From: Maratus speciosus
Taxonomy: Eukaryota > Arthropoda > Arachnida > Araneae > Salticidae
Assembly (NCBI GenBank): GCA_963932465.1
Contig: OZ010794.1
Span: 212,859,748 to 212,923,747, forward strand
Length of the DNA: 64,000 nt
Direction of reading: 5' to 3'
Below the pieces are notes generated by a model. The model had not been told where the DNA came from, made no database searches, and saw only the letters and a program-made list of their open reading frames with translations. Positions 1 to 10,481 of this stretch are shown in pieces (position 1 is the first letter of the stretch; every line of letters begins with the position of its first letter). Position numbers and translations under genes: made by a program.

Positions 1-214
1 AACAAAAATGAATTAAAACTTATGCCAGAAAGTTTACTCTTTGGATTTGAGAACAGCCTGAAACGTAAATATCGTGTTTCCAGCATAAGGAATATTATAT
101 AATACTATTGTAACAGAAGTCTTACTAGAACAATTTTTTCGGCCTGTCATGTGCATTTCCGTTTACGCAGACTTACTGCAATATATCTCAGTTTAGTTAA
201 CGTCTATTATTAGG

Positions 215-443
215 TTGTATTTATGACGGCCAATTATCTGCACGAGGGATATAGGTCCAGGGAGGAGTGCCCTTCGTGGGGGTCTTTCTAAGGGAACCTA
301 ACCCGTATTAACGCTTGGAAATCCAAGGCTCGAAGAAAACCACGAAAACTCCGAACGATTAGGCCGACGGGCGCGATTGGGTTCGAACCCAGCACCTCCC
401 GTCTACCAGCTTCGAGAGCAGTACCTCTCAGCCACTGGTGAGG
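215..443 (-). mobile_element. tRNA-derived SINE with perfect target duplication
   Basis: A retroposed, non-autonomous element read on the minus strand. The 5' end is tRNA-like: an A-box-like stretch (GTGGCTGAGAGG, near 433-422) and a B box (GGTTCGAACCC, 390-380) would drive RNA polymerase III. The body continues into a non-tRNA tail ending near 215. It is flanked by an exact 14-bp direct repeat, CGTCTATTATTAGG, at 201-214 and 444-457, the hallmark of LINE-assisted insertion. The body resembles a SINE I associate with spiders; that attribution is from memory and uncertain. The tRNA part is not a functional tRNA: the acceptor stem is not formed. Confidence 0.8.
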
Positions 444-457
444 CGTCTATTATTAGG

Positions 458-1251
458 AGCATTGTTAGTAATAATGTTTATTACATGTTTAGTTAGAAAA
501 ACCTTCTCGTAAAAGTGGTCTTGTCGTTCAAATAACGGTAAATAAAATCAATATCCTATGATTTTAAATAAGAATGGCATGCAAACACCAAAAGCTTCAA
601 CTTTTCACAATTTCATGGGATCAGTAATACAAGAAAAAAATTGTTAAACAAATAGTCATATGTAAGTGCAGGAAGAACAAACAAAAGCCTGCAGGTCGCC
701 AAGCAGTTTTCACATACTGTACCTCACTCCGAGTCCTTTGGAAACATTATGAGTAGTGATAGATTTTTACACGGCACTCCGAGTATGCACCTCTATATCA
801 TTTCTTTTTATGTGATATCACTTCTTTTTATGACTGACGTTTTAGGTTTGTGGCTTGGCGGGATTATTTACAACGAGTTGTTTTTGATTAGATACGTTTT
901 TTCCTGCGGTTCTAGTATTAACCTCATGTTTTATTCGGTGCTTCCGAAATGAACTCTGATATTTTTTTTTATAAAAAAGGAGAAGAAACCGCAAACATTG
1001 AAAACATTCCGTACATTTTAATTACCAAACTGTTGCATAGATTTACGGCTATAGCTATTCGATTGGGAACTGCATCCTTTTTTAGCTTACGTTAAAAATA
1101 TATGACTGGGAAGTCGTCTCCATATAGAAATTAAAACTAACTTTGAAATTTTGAATACGAAAAATTAAGTTTAACATAAAATTTAGATTCATTTGTTAAT
1201 TTTAATTCCTCATAATCACTGACAATGACAGTAGGATCATTATGTAGGGAG
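458..1251. other. AT-rich stretch, no gene recognised
   Basis: Contains one 67-codon open frame (749-952, plus) with a hydrophobic composition and no recognisable domain. Nothing else stands out. Open frames of this length are expected by chance here. Confidence 0.5.
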
Positions 1252-1335
1252 AATAATGGAGTTTTGAGTAAAGAGGAGGAGACATATAGTGCAAAGTATA
1301 CCAGTTGCGAGCGAAGTAACTGAGGAGGTTGTCAC

Positions 1336-1346
1336 AAGATGGCGGC
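1336..1346 (+). promoter_or_regulatory. YY1/Pho-type motif AAGATGGCGGC inside FB1
   Basis: Exact match to the YY1 consensus AANATGGCGGC known from animals. Degenerate versions occur in other copies and other repeats (21613, 23092, 62627, and inverted near 23275, 56395 and 62819). Whether it binds a protein here is unknown. Confidence 0.4.
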
Positions 1347-2319
1347 TGAATTTTTATTTCGGATCAACAATTTCTGATTACCGCCGAAGCAAACTTCCAC
1401 CAGTAAATTTTGAATAAAAAATTTCGCTTTATTTTAGTGGCTTATTCATGCGAAATTTCTTCTAGAAATGTGATAAACATTTTTATTCGTTTTTACTGGC
1501 GGAAGTTTGCCCGGATATTGTAATCTCTTTCACTGACAGTAACTGGAAGCTGTTTAGGTTGTCACAATATGGCAGAAATTCGGAGCCTAGCTTCCGCAGA
1601 AAGAAACATCCACCAGTAAAAATAAATATAGTTTTTGGCCATAATCATGACTGAAATTCCGCATTAACAAGACATTTAAATAAGGTGAATATCTCTATTC
1701 AAATTTACGGGGGGGGGGGGGGGTTCCAAGGCGGTGATTACCACTGCGAAATAAGTTACAGTTGTCAGTTCCTCCTTATTCATAGTGTCATAGTCAGAAT
1801 ATGGCTGAACCGCGCGGTCTGACTACTGCCGGAACAATGTTCCACCAGTAAAAACAAATGGATATTTTTGCCTTAATTATGTCAGAATTTTTTTGTAGGT
1901 GTTTATGTAAAGAATAAGTCTCTATCCAAATTTATTGGCATAAATTTGCCTCAGCTGTAATCAGCGTACGGAATAGGTTACAGTAGAAGATTTATGATTT
2001 TTACATGGAACAATGAATAAACAGGAAGTGACATATCCTTAAAATGGTAAAGCTTAAACTGCAACCGGTTCCTCAGTGGTTCATCATCTTTGGGCGAAAA
2101 ATCCCACTAGTAAATTTGAATAGAATTTTTCTCCTTACTTGAATGACTTATTAATGTAGAATTTCAATCATAAATATAACCAAAAACTGATATTCATTTT
2201 TACTTCGTCGCAACTTTTGTTCGTTTTCAAGATTAATTCGGCAGTAGTCAGGTCCTGTGTTTCCGGCATATTGTGACAACCTAAAAAACCTCATGTGAGT
2301 GTTAGTGAAAATGATTATA

Positions 2320-2475
2320 TTAGATGTAAATTTCCAACTGGTCGAAAAATGTCCGGACCAGGATTCGAACCCGGGACCTCCTGGTTGAAGCCGCCAGTGC
2401 TCTGCCATCTGAGCTATCCCGGACGATTCTGGTCGAACTTTTTCACCCAGCTTACCTTGATGATTACAGCATCTA
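2320..2475 (-). mobile_element. tRNA-derived SINE copy (family S2), inverted
   Basis: The minus strand reads GTCCGGGATAGCTCAG then the B box GGTTCGAATCC, followed by TCCGGAC, which pairs with the 5' GTCCGGG as an acceptor stem. There is one extra base after the acceptor stem, and the anticodon loop lacks the usual T33, so this is a tRNA-derived repeat rather than a working tRNA gene. The same unit recurs in direct orientation at 2853-3049. Confidence 0.7.
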
Positions 2476-2639
2476 TTTTTAATTTCTGGCACGAATTCGG
2501 ATTTTCTGAATAAAAATGGAGACCATGCTGGTAATCCTGTTATAACAACATCACCTTTGGTGCTCTCTAGCAAATTTGCTTTTTATTTCCGACCATGCAT
2601 TTTTTGATGAAAGTTCTTTGTTTGGATGTGTACTATCAC
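2476..2639. mobile_element. Fragment of IS630-like fold-back element
   Basis: Matches 10260-10430 and, inverted, 35420-35600: 'CACGAATTCGGATTTTCTG ... TTTGGATGTGTACTATCAC'. It has no coding sequence. It ends exactly where the palindrome at 2640 begins, the same host position at which a SINE tail sits at 10431. Confidence 0.6.
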
Positions 2640-2729
2640 ATTAGATGTAAATTTCCAACTGGGCGAAAAATGTCCGGACCAGGATCCTGGTCCGGACATT
2701 TTTCGCCCAGTTGGAAATTTACATCTAAT
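2640..2729. repeat. Perfect 90-bp palindrome (two 45-bp arms, no spacer)
   Basis: The two arms are exact reverse complements centred on GGATCC between 2684 and 2685. Each arm is the 3' part of SINE family S2, from just inside the B box (CCAGGA) to ACATCTAAT. The right side continues with the normal SINE tail to about 2775. Such a spacer-free palindrome would extrude as a cruciform and is usually unstable. Confidence 0.9.
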
Positions 2730-2852
2730 ATGATTTGTTTACCAATTAGAATAATTGTGTTAATATTAATCTAGTGTAATTTCGTATCCAGCGATTTCTG
2801 GAGATCCATTACCTGAGATTTATTCTGTTGAGCTGAACCAGGTTTCAGACCA

Positions 2853-3049
2853 GATGCTGTAATAATCAAGGTTAGCTGGGTGAAAAAGTTCGACCAGAAT
2901 CGTCCGTTATAGCTCAGATGGCAGAGCACTGGTGGCTTCAGCCAGGAGGTCCCGGGTTCGAATCCTGGTCCGGACATTTTTCGCCCAGTTGGAAATTCAC
3001 ATCTAATATGATTTGTTTACCAATTAGAATAACTGTGTTAATATTAATC
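2853..3049 (+). mobile_element. tRNA-derived SINE copy (family S2), direct
   Basis: Starts at GATGCTGTAATAATCAAGG, carries the tRNA-like module (A box at about 2913, B box GGTTCGAATCC at about 2955), and ends in an AT-rich tail (AATATTAATCT). Immediately downstream, TAGTGAAAATGATTATA (3050-3066) exactly repeats 2303-2319, so the whole 2320-3049 block looks like one compound insertion. Confidence 0.75.
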
Positions 3050-3337
3050 TAGTGAAAATGATTATAATTCTCGGGCCAACTTCCGCCAGGAAAAATGAAT
3101 AGAAATTTTTATCATATTCGTGAGAGAGTTTGCTTCATTAAGCAACTAAAATAAGGGGAAATTTTCTATTTGAATCTTACTGATTCAAGTTTGCTCCTGC
3201 AGTAATCAGAAACTGTTGAACCGATGTTAAAAATTAGCCGGCAACTTGCGACAACTTCCTCACTTACCTCGCACGCAACTGGTTGATTCTATACTATATG
3301 CTTCCTCCTCTTTATTTATAACTCCGTTGATTTTGAG

Positions 3338-3730
3338 GAGACGTCAGTTCGTCTTTACTCATAGTTTCGTGATTTAAGCATGTTCTTTCTCATCAATTTA
3401 GCCATACAGTTTTCATCGTCGTCTTAATAAATATTAGAAGAATACTAGAAAAATTATATATATATATATATAAAAAACTAGAAACTGCTGGTGGGAATAC
3501 CGTGTTTGAAAAAGATTGCCTACTAATGGTACACACGCTCATTATCTCTAATTGCTTTTAAAAATAAATATTTTATTAACACCTTCGCGACGAGAGTCTT
3601 TTTTTGAATGGTTACACATTTATCACTAATTTTTCATCGTAGAAATGTTTGCCTAGTTAAATAGGAGAAATGCTTTAAAAAAGTACAGCAAATTTTTCAT
3701 TAAAATTTACCGATAGGAGAAAATGATATA
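3338..3730. other. AT-rich, nothing recognised
   Basis: Contains a short (TA)n run near 3457-3471. No gene or repeat boundary could be supported. Confidence 0.4.
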
Positions 3731-4069
3731 CTGTCGGACCTCTATTTAACGAATCGCTATTTTGCGAATTTCTCTATTTTGCGAATTTTTCCTTGGAACC
3801 AAGAACATTTTGCGAATTTCTTCGTAAAATAACCTCCAAATAGCGAAGTGATTCTCTATTTAACGAACTTTTTCTTGTGATCAAAATTTTTTTTTCTCCC
3901 CATTTCTCAAAATATTTCTGGTCATTTCAAATTTATTCTTTCTTTTAACACATTTTATGATGTTCAATGGCCTTGAACTGGTTTTACCAGGCGCCTTCTT
4001 TGTAAGCAGTGAGAATTCAGTAAGTACGGAGGACGAAGACGCTAATCCCTTAAAGTAACTTTAAAAAAT

Positions 4070-4453
4070 GTGGGCATACTGAGAAAAAAAGAAGAAATTA
4101 ACAATGATGTGCTGATTGATGATTGTATTTCACTTAATTCTGGAACTGAGACCTCGGAAACACTATCCGAATTGAATATTTTCGGCAGTGTGAAAAATAA
4201 AAACAATACAGCAATGTATTGCGATGAAGACAAATATGATGATGACAAAAATGATCATTGTGCAGGAATTAACAAAACTTCGTATGATGAAATGCTAAAA
4301 TCATTTGAAACAATTCGACGCGGATTATAGTTCGAAGAAAATAAGTATTAAGGGTTTTTTGGTGCATTGCAAAGATGCGAGACGTATTATGAGAGGAAAA
4401 ACTTTTTGAAAGAAAAAACTCTGACAAAATTAACAGAGTTTTTCAGAAACTAA
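4070..4453 (+). pseudogene. Tigger transposase C-terminal remnant
   Basis: Translation from 4070 gives an acidic stretch and then SYDEMLKSFETIRRGL. After stop codons at 4328-4330 and 4349-4351 the same frame continues ALQRCETYYERKNFL and ends TKLTEFFRN at 4453. This matches the usual end of Tigger-type transposases: a helical segment 'YDEALKxLETLRxFL', a 'ALQKIESF' block, and a final hydrophobic 'ITDFF'-like tail. The DDE catalytic domain and DNA-binding domain are absent, so this is a relic. Placement rests on family resemblance, not on a search. Confidence 0.6.
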
Positions 4454-4625
4454 ATTTAAGGACGCATATGTTAATGTATGATTAAAATTATTTGTTGTAA
4501 TAACAATAAATATGATAAGGTTATTAAAATTCGTTAATTTTAATGTAAAACTATTTACTTTAAACAGAAAATACAGTATATTCCCAGATAATGTTTTGAT
4601 TTCCTTGCAGATTTCGAAGATTTAA

Positions 4626-4834
4626 CCCCTTAACGGTTGCATTAAATTACGGTTTAAAAATTCAAATTGCTTATTGACACCACTTTTTTGAAAGAGAAAT
4701 ATTCATCTTATTTATTGGTAGGTAAAATGTTACCATGATAAAGCCAATTACGCTATTTTATAAAACTGGTGGGGATCAAACAATGTGAGTAAAAGACACA
4801 GCGCCTGAATATCACGGGGACGAGAATTAAGGGG
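4626..4834. mobile_element. TTAA-flanked MITE (piggyBac-type), nested in Tigger
   Basis: Flanked by TTAA at 4622-4625 and 4835-4838, with ends CCCCTTAA on both sides. Same subfamily as 26997-27205 and 34145-34344 (shared 'TTGCTTATTG(G)CACCAC' and 'TTTTATAAAACTGGTGGG'). 209 bp, non-coding. Confidence 0.8.
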
Positions 4835-5127
4835 TTAAGCACATAGAAAAAATAAATTGATGATGGATACTGGTGGGTAAAATAAATAAAACTGATGAAT
4901 ATAATTTATAAAAAAAAAAAAAAAAAAAAATGTTATTAATTACTTTTAGTAAAAATATTTAGTGTTTATGAATTTAAAATCTGTTTTATGCAGTTTAAAG
5001 TTATTTAAAAGATTAATCTCTATTTAACGAATTTTCCATATAACGAACTTTTTTCTGGGATTTAGCGACATCGTTAAATAGAGGTTCGACTGTATTCTAA
5101 TTACTTTATGTTCGCTAAAAGATTAAC

Positions 5128-5353
5128 CCTTAAATGCATAGTGAGGTAAATTTCCATCCCCTTTTTATGTAATTTTTAATACATAAATAAAGTTCTTACA
5201 ACCACTATATTTATATAAAAATATTAATCCTGTGAAAATTACAAAATATGGTACTAAATAAAGTTAAAAATCTATCTTAAAATTTCTGGTGTCTAATCCT
5301 TAATGTAAAAATGAAAAACACAATTCTAAAAGAATAATTCATGCAGTTAAGGG
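5128..5353. mobile_element. TTAA-flanked MITE, CCCTTAAATGCAT ends
   Basis: TTAA at 5124-5127 and 5354-5357; ends CCCTTAAATGCAT and CCCTTAACTGCAT. A diverged sister copy is at 25045-25274 (shared AACCACTATATTTATAT and TCTAATCCTTAAT). Confidence 0.75.
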
Positions 5354-5357
5354 TTAA

Positions 5358-6214
5358 ATGAACTTGATGTCAATAAAAGTAGAAATTTTTGGTAGAAAAT
5401 TGTCAATGAATTAAAATTGTTATTTTCCTTTTTTATGAATGTGAAATAATTATTCATTTTATTCGTTTTTCAATTCATATTTATTAAAACTATATAAAAT
5501 GTCTATAACGCACATTTTTAATTAAAATAATTCCGAGAAGTATTCTTCTTTTCATACGTTAAAAAAGTATTGATATCGTAATTTATAAATAACATATTGT
5601 TAAAAATTATGGCCTATGATACAATAATTACTTTATATATAGAGATTATAAAGAAATATTCAATGTGCAAATAAAAGTAAAATCACTTTTTTTAAACTGC
5701 CAGTAAATATTTACTCAAGTATTCATTACCGCTTTCCCTCTCACCACCGTTTGAAGGGGAAAATTCTTTGTGAAATATTTAAATAAAAAAAACTTGCTAA
5801 ACTAAAAAGGAACACGAGAAACTTTTTTAATGACGTATGCATAAAGTTTATACACTTTTCAGCATTGCGTGATATTTATTTGATGTCTTTTAGCAGAAGG
5901 GATTTAGAGGGGGGGGGGGGGTGTTATATATAAGGCGATGGAAAAAACAATTAAAAATGTTCATTTTAAACCCAAATTCATTTACTGAGCTTCTTTTAAT
6001 ACAAAAAATATATGTATATGCGTTTCTGGAATTGCAACTTTAAATTAAATCTCTTGCATACGAAAAAACACATTTACTCTAATAATTGTACTGAATTTTG
6101 ATAGTTTAAAAATTCTATATCATTAAATTATATGATATTTAAAGAGAACTTTTTTGCATTTTTTGTAAGGAAGTTTAATTTATGCATTTTCTATTTAAAA
6201 AAAAAATATATATA
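5358..6214. repeat. Degenerate dispersed repeat, second copy near 24.2-25.0 kb
   Basis: Shares scattered blocks with 24530-24910, e.g. ACTTTTCAGCATTGCGTG at about 5856 and 24607. The adjoining TTAA MITEs (5128 and 25045) are also sisters, but they lie on opposite sides. Contains a run of 13 G (5909-5921). No coding potential seen. Confidence 0.45.
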
Positions 6215-6990
6215 CAGTATAACTTCAAAAATCCTGCATCCTCGGGACCGAGACTATGACAGATTTCGAAAATTCCAGATTTTTGAAGGAATATCGGAAG
6301 AGTAACTAGGAATATCAAAATTAGTACTATATTCTTAAGGCTGCCTTTATCCATAATTTAATTCATTATTAGGTAATATTTTTGTATGAAAACCACAAAA
6401 TTAAATATAAAAAAAACTTACCTTATTTGATATTTTCTATGTTACAGAAAATAATCTAATAAAGAGTGAGATTATTTCTCCTTTTGCTATTTCGGAAACT
6501 TCGATGTCAACTTTGTTTGTTTCAATTTTTTTGGCTGTTCTTTAACAAGTTTTTCTTTTCGTAATGTATATAAATGAAGAATGTATATTTCGTAAATAGA
6601 GTCTTGTTTCTTTACAGCAGATATTAATTCTTCAGTCACATTTATGTATTTTTCTAGTGACACCTTTTCTTCCCCAACAAATTTTGAGGTTGTTCATCCC
6701 CGTCTTCTGAGCTGCTACTTGCATTATCGGCGGTTCTATTTAGCACAGGGTCGGCGATCTTTCTGTTAAATTTTTCGTAACTAATGCATTTTCGTCAATG
6801 CCTATAGCCAATCATCTATATCCTTTTTCGACACTTGATGCATTTTCAGATTTTGCTCACACAATCATCTCATAAATTGTAATCTTTTCACTGGAAACGT
6901 ATTTTCTGGGTTGTTTATATGTCCTCCTTTATATATCCTCCACTATATGTCCTTTGTAATCGTAATTCCATTGTAGAAATTCGATACTTT
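6215..6990 (-). mobile_element. Tigger/pogo element, 3' end only
   Basis: TA (6213-6214) followed by CAGTATAACTTCAAAAATCC, a Tigger-type terminus, then transposase C-terminal coding remnants on the minus strand. No matching opposite terminus was found, so the element is truncated; the right boundary is approximate. Confidence 0.55.
6487..6870 (-). pseudogene. Tigger transposase C-terminal remnant
   Basis: Minus-strand fragments read LRKEKLVKEQPKKLKQTKL and then a stop at 6487-6489, matching the typical 'KKQTTITDFF' ending of Tigger transposases. Further upstream an acidic stretch (ASSSSEDGDE) is preceded by an 'IDDWL'-like segment across a frameshift, as in the acidic linker of these proteins. 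Catalytic part missing. Confidence 0.5.
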
Positions 6991-7039
6991 TAACGGATTT
7001 GATTCTGTTACAGTACTACAATTTACTATTTTTCATGTG

Positions 7040-7600
7040 ATTTTGGGTGGGAAATGGCTGAAATTCCTAAATTATAATTCGTCTCTAACGCTCTGAGCTA
7101 CTGTATCAAAGGTCACCATCCCCTCAAATGAGGGCTTCAAATATGCCACATTTTTCGCGTAGATTTACTCGCATTAATTAAATGTTAGATTTTATTTCAA
7201 ACTCTGGAATTAAGTTAATGATTACAATGAGAAATAACTGGTATATCTGAGTCTGACGGTTGAGATGTTGAAAAACCATGTACTGTAAATGTTTTTGGAG
7301 AAAATTATAAAACAACCTTAAATGATTAAATTATAAAAAAGGATCTACACTGCATAATTATAAAGAAAATGCCGACCGGTAAACAGTGATCCAAAAGTAT
7401 CTACGTGTAGTATACCTCTTAAATTTTCAAATAGTATGGTGCCTATATTTTATGTTATAAATATTTATCTACTCTTTTTACTTCAGAATAAAAATCTTTT
7501 TACGGTTAACCGCAGATATTCTAACAGTTTTCAGCAATTAAATACGACGAAAAATCCTATTCCAACATTGTGTAGAACTGTATTCAGATTTCTTAATTGG
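7040..7600 (+). repeat. Dispersed ~500-bp repeat, copy 1
   Basis: Aligns in direct orientation with 15312-15795. Shared landmarks include AAATTCCTAAATTATAATTC, AATAAAAATCTTTTTACG and AAAAAGGATCT. No coding frame is conserved between the copies. Type unknown. Confidence 0.65.
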
Positions 7601-7637
7601 CACCATATTTTGAAATTGTAAAGTTCGTTTTATTTAA

Positions 7638-7993
7638 CCCTTTCCGGTACGACTTAATTCTGTTTTTAAAATGGTGGGATTATGGACTGATACTCATAGC
7701 TACCAACTTTTACGCTTTCTTCCTACCACTAAAATTTATAGTAAATATTTTCTTATTTAATCGTCGAAATCTCATGATTAAACAAGGCGAAGATCTTTAC
7801 TAAATTTTAGTGGTAGCAAAAAAGCGTAAAAGTTGGCAGCTATGGATAGTGGAATTTAGAAATGAATCTATTGGAAAATAAAAAATTGCTTACTTTCCCG
7901 TACTTTATAAAAAGAAAATTTTAATTAAATACTCTGGGTGCCAGTACTCTTAAAATTAGGTGTCTTCTTTCGCGGACACCGCCCGCTATAGGG
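7638..7993. mobile_element. TTAA-flanked MITE interrupted by a second MITE
   Basis: TTAA at 7634-7637 and 7994-7997; ends CCCTTTCCGGTACG and CCCTATAGCGGGCG. Carries the 150-bp element at 7695-7844 nested inside, so its original length was about 200 bp, like its relatives. Confidence 0.75.
7695..7844. mobile_element. Short MITE with CATAGCTGCCAAC ends (hAT-like?)
   Basis: 150 bp of near-perfect inverted repeat; termini CATAGCTACCAACTTTTACG and CATAGCTGCCAACTTTTACG, flanked by GATACT/GATAGT. A second copy is at 36072-36222, and a lone end sits at about 29394. Superfamily assignment to hAT is tentative. Confidence 0.7.
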
Positions 7994-7999
7994 TTAATG

Positions 8000-8360
8000 A
8001 CATTTTAATTAAGGCGAACATAAAGGGAAATTTACCTTTTACAAAAAGTGGCACAATGAAATAATCTGAATTTTAAAAAATTACGCTGACATTTAAAGGA
8101 GAATTTTTTGTGTTGTCAAAATATTGCAGAATCGCACCTCTCACGTTTGATTTAGTGATGAAAATTTATGAAGTATTCCTTAATTTTTGTCACGTTTATA
8201 ATAAGAAATAATTTCAAAAGTTTGACACCAGAAAAAGTTAGAAGTTTGTTATGAATATAATATAATAAACATTATAAAGCTTCCTAGAAATCCATCATTG
8301 CTCCATTCTAGTCAACGAAGAGTCTGGAAAAAAGTCTGTTCGTAGAAAAGCGTTGACAAG
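8000..8360. mobile_element. hAT-like MITE fragment plus FB1 fragment (empty-site copy)
   Basis: 8000-8090 resembles one half of the hAT-like MITE at 61720-61985 (GAAATTTACC .. AATCTGAATTTTAAAAAA). 8095-8350 matches 20780-21535 of the FB1 copy, but here the sequence runs uninterrupted through CCTTAATTTTTGTCACG, where the other copy holds a 508-bp TTAA MITE. Confidence 0.6.
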
Positions 8361-8759
8361 AAAGATAGAGAAACTTTTATCGGTATGAGTTCAGCAGCAT
8401 GTGTACAACCGATGTGAACTCTGATTTCTTGAATAAGCTAGGAAGCCAAACTCGAAAGCATGCCTTGTATTCTAATAAAAACTAGTTGATTATGCCAATC
8501 CCAAAACTTTCTTCTATCTTATACATCTTAATATTTCAAAACGAAGTTACACATGTTAATACTTCAATATTATTAGTTCATTACTATACCAACTTTGATT
8601 TTCATCTAAAATTTCTGCTTCAATCAATTAAATGAACTAAAAACGAGTTAATCTATATCATGATATTTGTTAAAATTAATAGTTTTTCCTTATTATGTTG
8701 TTATCAGATGTTTGCGAATTGTCGGCTTAGCAGGAAGTGAGTTCCCGCTTTTGCACGTG
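8361..8759. other. AT-rich, nothing recognised
   Basis: No gene, repeat boundary or RNA motif could be supported. Confidence 0.4.
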
Positions 8760-10115
8760 CCGCCGATGTACAATAGAACTGCACAAAATAAAGAAAAGTA
8801 CACAAAAATCGCTATCACAGAGCCCCTTTACCGCGCGATATTTCCAAATTCAAGGAGGACCTGTTGGCCAAAGACAAAAACATGCACAAAAAATTAAGTT
8901 CAATTGTATGCATAATTTTATACACTTTTCGATTGTATAATAAAGAAAATGGTACGGACATCGTAATTATAGCGCCCCCTTCCAGCGGAATTTTTCCAAA
9001 TTCAGGAAGGACCTTCATGCCATGACCAAAAAGAAACACAAAAAATTCGGCTCAATTCTATGCATAACTTCATACACTTTTCGATGATACAATATTCAAA
9101 ATGGCACAGAAATCGCTATTACAGCGCCCCCTACTGGCGAATTTTTTCCAAATTAAGGAAGGACCTGCTTTCCATAGCCAAGAACTTAAAATAAAAATTT
9201 GGTTCAATTCTATGCATAACTTAATACACTTTTCGATGGTACAATATGCAAAATCGCTATTACAGCGCCCCCTTTGGGCGAAATTTTTCCAAATTCAGGG
9301 AGGACCTGCTTGTCATAGCCATAAACTTAAAATAAAAATTTGGTTCAACTCTATGCATAACTCCATACACTTTTGAATGGTACAATATTCAAAATCGCAC
9401 AAAAATCGCTGTTACAGCACCCCCTACCGGCGAATGTTTTCCAAATTCAGGGAGGATTTGCTTGCCAAAGCCAAAATCTTAAAATAAAAATTTGGTTCTA
9501 TACATAACTTTATACACTTTTGGATGGTACAATATTCAAAATCGCACAAAAATCGCTGTTATAGCGCCCCCTACCGGCGATTTTTTTCCAAATTCAGGAA
9601 GGACCTGCTTGTCATAGCCATAAGCTTAAAATAAAAATTTGGTTCAACTCTATGCATAACTTCATACACTTTTGGATGATACAATATTCAAAATCGCACA
9701 AAAATCGCTGTTACAGCGCCCCCTACCGGCGAATGTTTTCCAAATTCAGAGAGAGTTTTCTTCCCATAGCCCAAAACTTAAAATAAAAATTTGGTTCAAT
9801 TCTATGCATAACTTCATACACTTTTGGATGGTACAATATTCAAAATCACACAAAAAACGCTGTTACAGCAACCCCTACCGGCGAATTTCTTCCAAATTCA
9901 GGGAGGACCTACCTGCCATAGTCAAAAACTTAAAATAAAAATTTGGTTCAACTCTATGCATAACTTCATACACTTTTGGGTGGTACAATATTCAAAATCC
10001 CACAAAAATCGCTGTTATAGCACCCCCTACCGGCGAATGTTTTCCAAATTTAGGGAGAATTTTCTTGCCATAGCCAAAAACTTAAAATAAAAATTTGGTT
10101 CAATTCTATGCATTA
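8760..10115. repeat. Tandem satellite, nine units of ~150 bp
   Basis: A block reading CAGCGCCCCCTACCGGCGAA recurs at about 8819, 8971, 9123, 9263, 9417, 9563, 9716, 9867 and 10019, i.e. spacing 140-154 bp. Each unit also contains TTCCAAATTCAGGGAGGA, AAAATAAAAATTTGGTTCAA and CTATGCATAACTTCATACAC. Left units are more diverged than right ones. Open frames running through several units are a by-product of unit lengths close to a multiple of three. The array ends abruptly in an IS630-like element. Confidence 0.9.
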
Positions 10116-10142
10116 CCCAGAATATGGCGGAAGAGGTATAAC

Positions 10143-10329
10143 AGGGATGCCAGTTTGGTCTCCATTTTTATCTCGAAATTTCACATTCATACCAGAAAAT
10201 TAAAAAAATAATCTGTAGTATACGTAATCACAAAATTTCTGTCATTAACTAAAGCAAAAAGTACTATTTTTAATTTCTGGCACGAATTCGGATTTTCTGA
10301 ATAAAAATGGAGACCAAGCTGGTAATCCT
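10143..10329. mobile_element. Mutator-like MITE (AGGGATGCCAGTTTGGTCTCC ends)
   Basis: Inverted ends GATGCCAGTTTGGTCTCC and ATTACCAGCTTGGTCTCC with about 150 bp between. Same family as 33921-34089 and 35530-35718; the latter has a 9-bp duplication. Confidence 0.6.
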
Positions 10330-10430
10330 TTTATAACAACATCACCTTTGGTGCCCTCTAGCACATTTGCTTTTTATTTCCGACCATGCATTCTTTGATG
10401 AAAGTTCTTTGTTTGGATGTGTAGTATCAC

Positions 10431-10481
10431 ATCTAATATGATTTGTTTACCAATTAGAATAATTGTGTTAAAATTAATGTG
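10431..10481 (+). mobile_element. 51-bp tail of SINE S2 with 13-bp duplication
   Basis: Only the SINE 3' tail (ATCTAATATGATTTG ... AAAATTAAT) is present, flanked by TGTGTAGTATCAC (10418-10430) and TGTGTACTATCAC (10482-10494), which differ at one base. Either a severely 5'-truncated retroposition or a deletion derivative of the arrangement seen at 2640. Confidence 0.65.

Larger units (their letters stand above)
1252..3337. mobile_element. Long inverted-repeat (fold-back) element, family FB1
   Basis: The left flank (GAGTAAAGAGGAGGAG.. through GTCACAAGATGGCGGCTG) reappears inverted near 3230-3337, so the ends can pair over more than 200 bp with mismatches. No coding capacity is visible. Interior blocks repeatedly read 'CCACCAGTAAA ... 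TCACAATATGG'. Related copies lie at 8090-8360, 20528-22600 and 55955-56495, so this is a dispersed family. It was later interrupted at 2320-3049 by SINE-derived material. Superfamily unknown. Confidence 0.65.
3731..5092 (+). mobile_element. Tigger/pogo-type DNA transposon, internally deleted
   Basis: TA dinucleotides flank both ends (3729-3730, 5093-5094). Terminal inverted repeats read CTGTCGGACCTCTATTTAA and, from the other end, CAGTCGAACCTCTATTTAA; subterminal repeats CTATTTAACGAA and TTTTGCGAAT recur inside. This architecture (TA target, CAGT-type ends) is that of Tc1/mariner-pogo elements. The interior keeps only the transposase C-terminus (see 4070-4453) and has received a TTAA MITE at 4626-4834. 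Confidence 0.8.

Noticed and set aside
749..952. 67-codon hydrophobic peptide as a membrane protein gene
   Set aside because: Length is within chance for the window and no signal, splice or homology evidence could be seen.
2345..2425. Functional tRNA gene on the minus strand (and on the plus strand at about 2903-2977)
   Set aside because: The acceptor stem and T arm fold well, but there is one extra base after the acceptor stem, T33 is missing in the anticodon loop, and the unit is repeated with a shared non-tRNA tail. It is a tRNA-derived SINE.
9101..10090. Open frames of 88-91 codons with repeated peptides
   Set aside because: They are translations of the ~150-bp satellite and have no independent support as genes.
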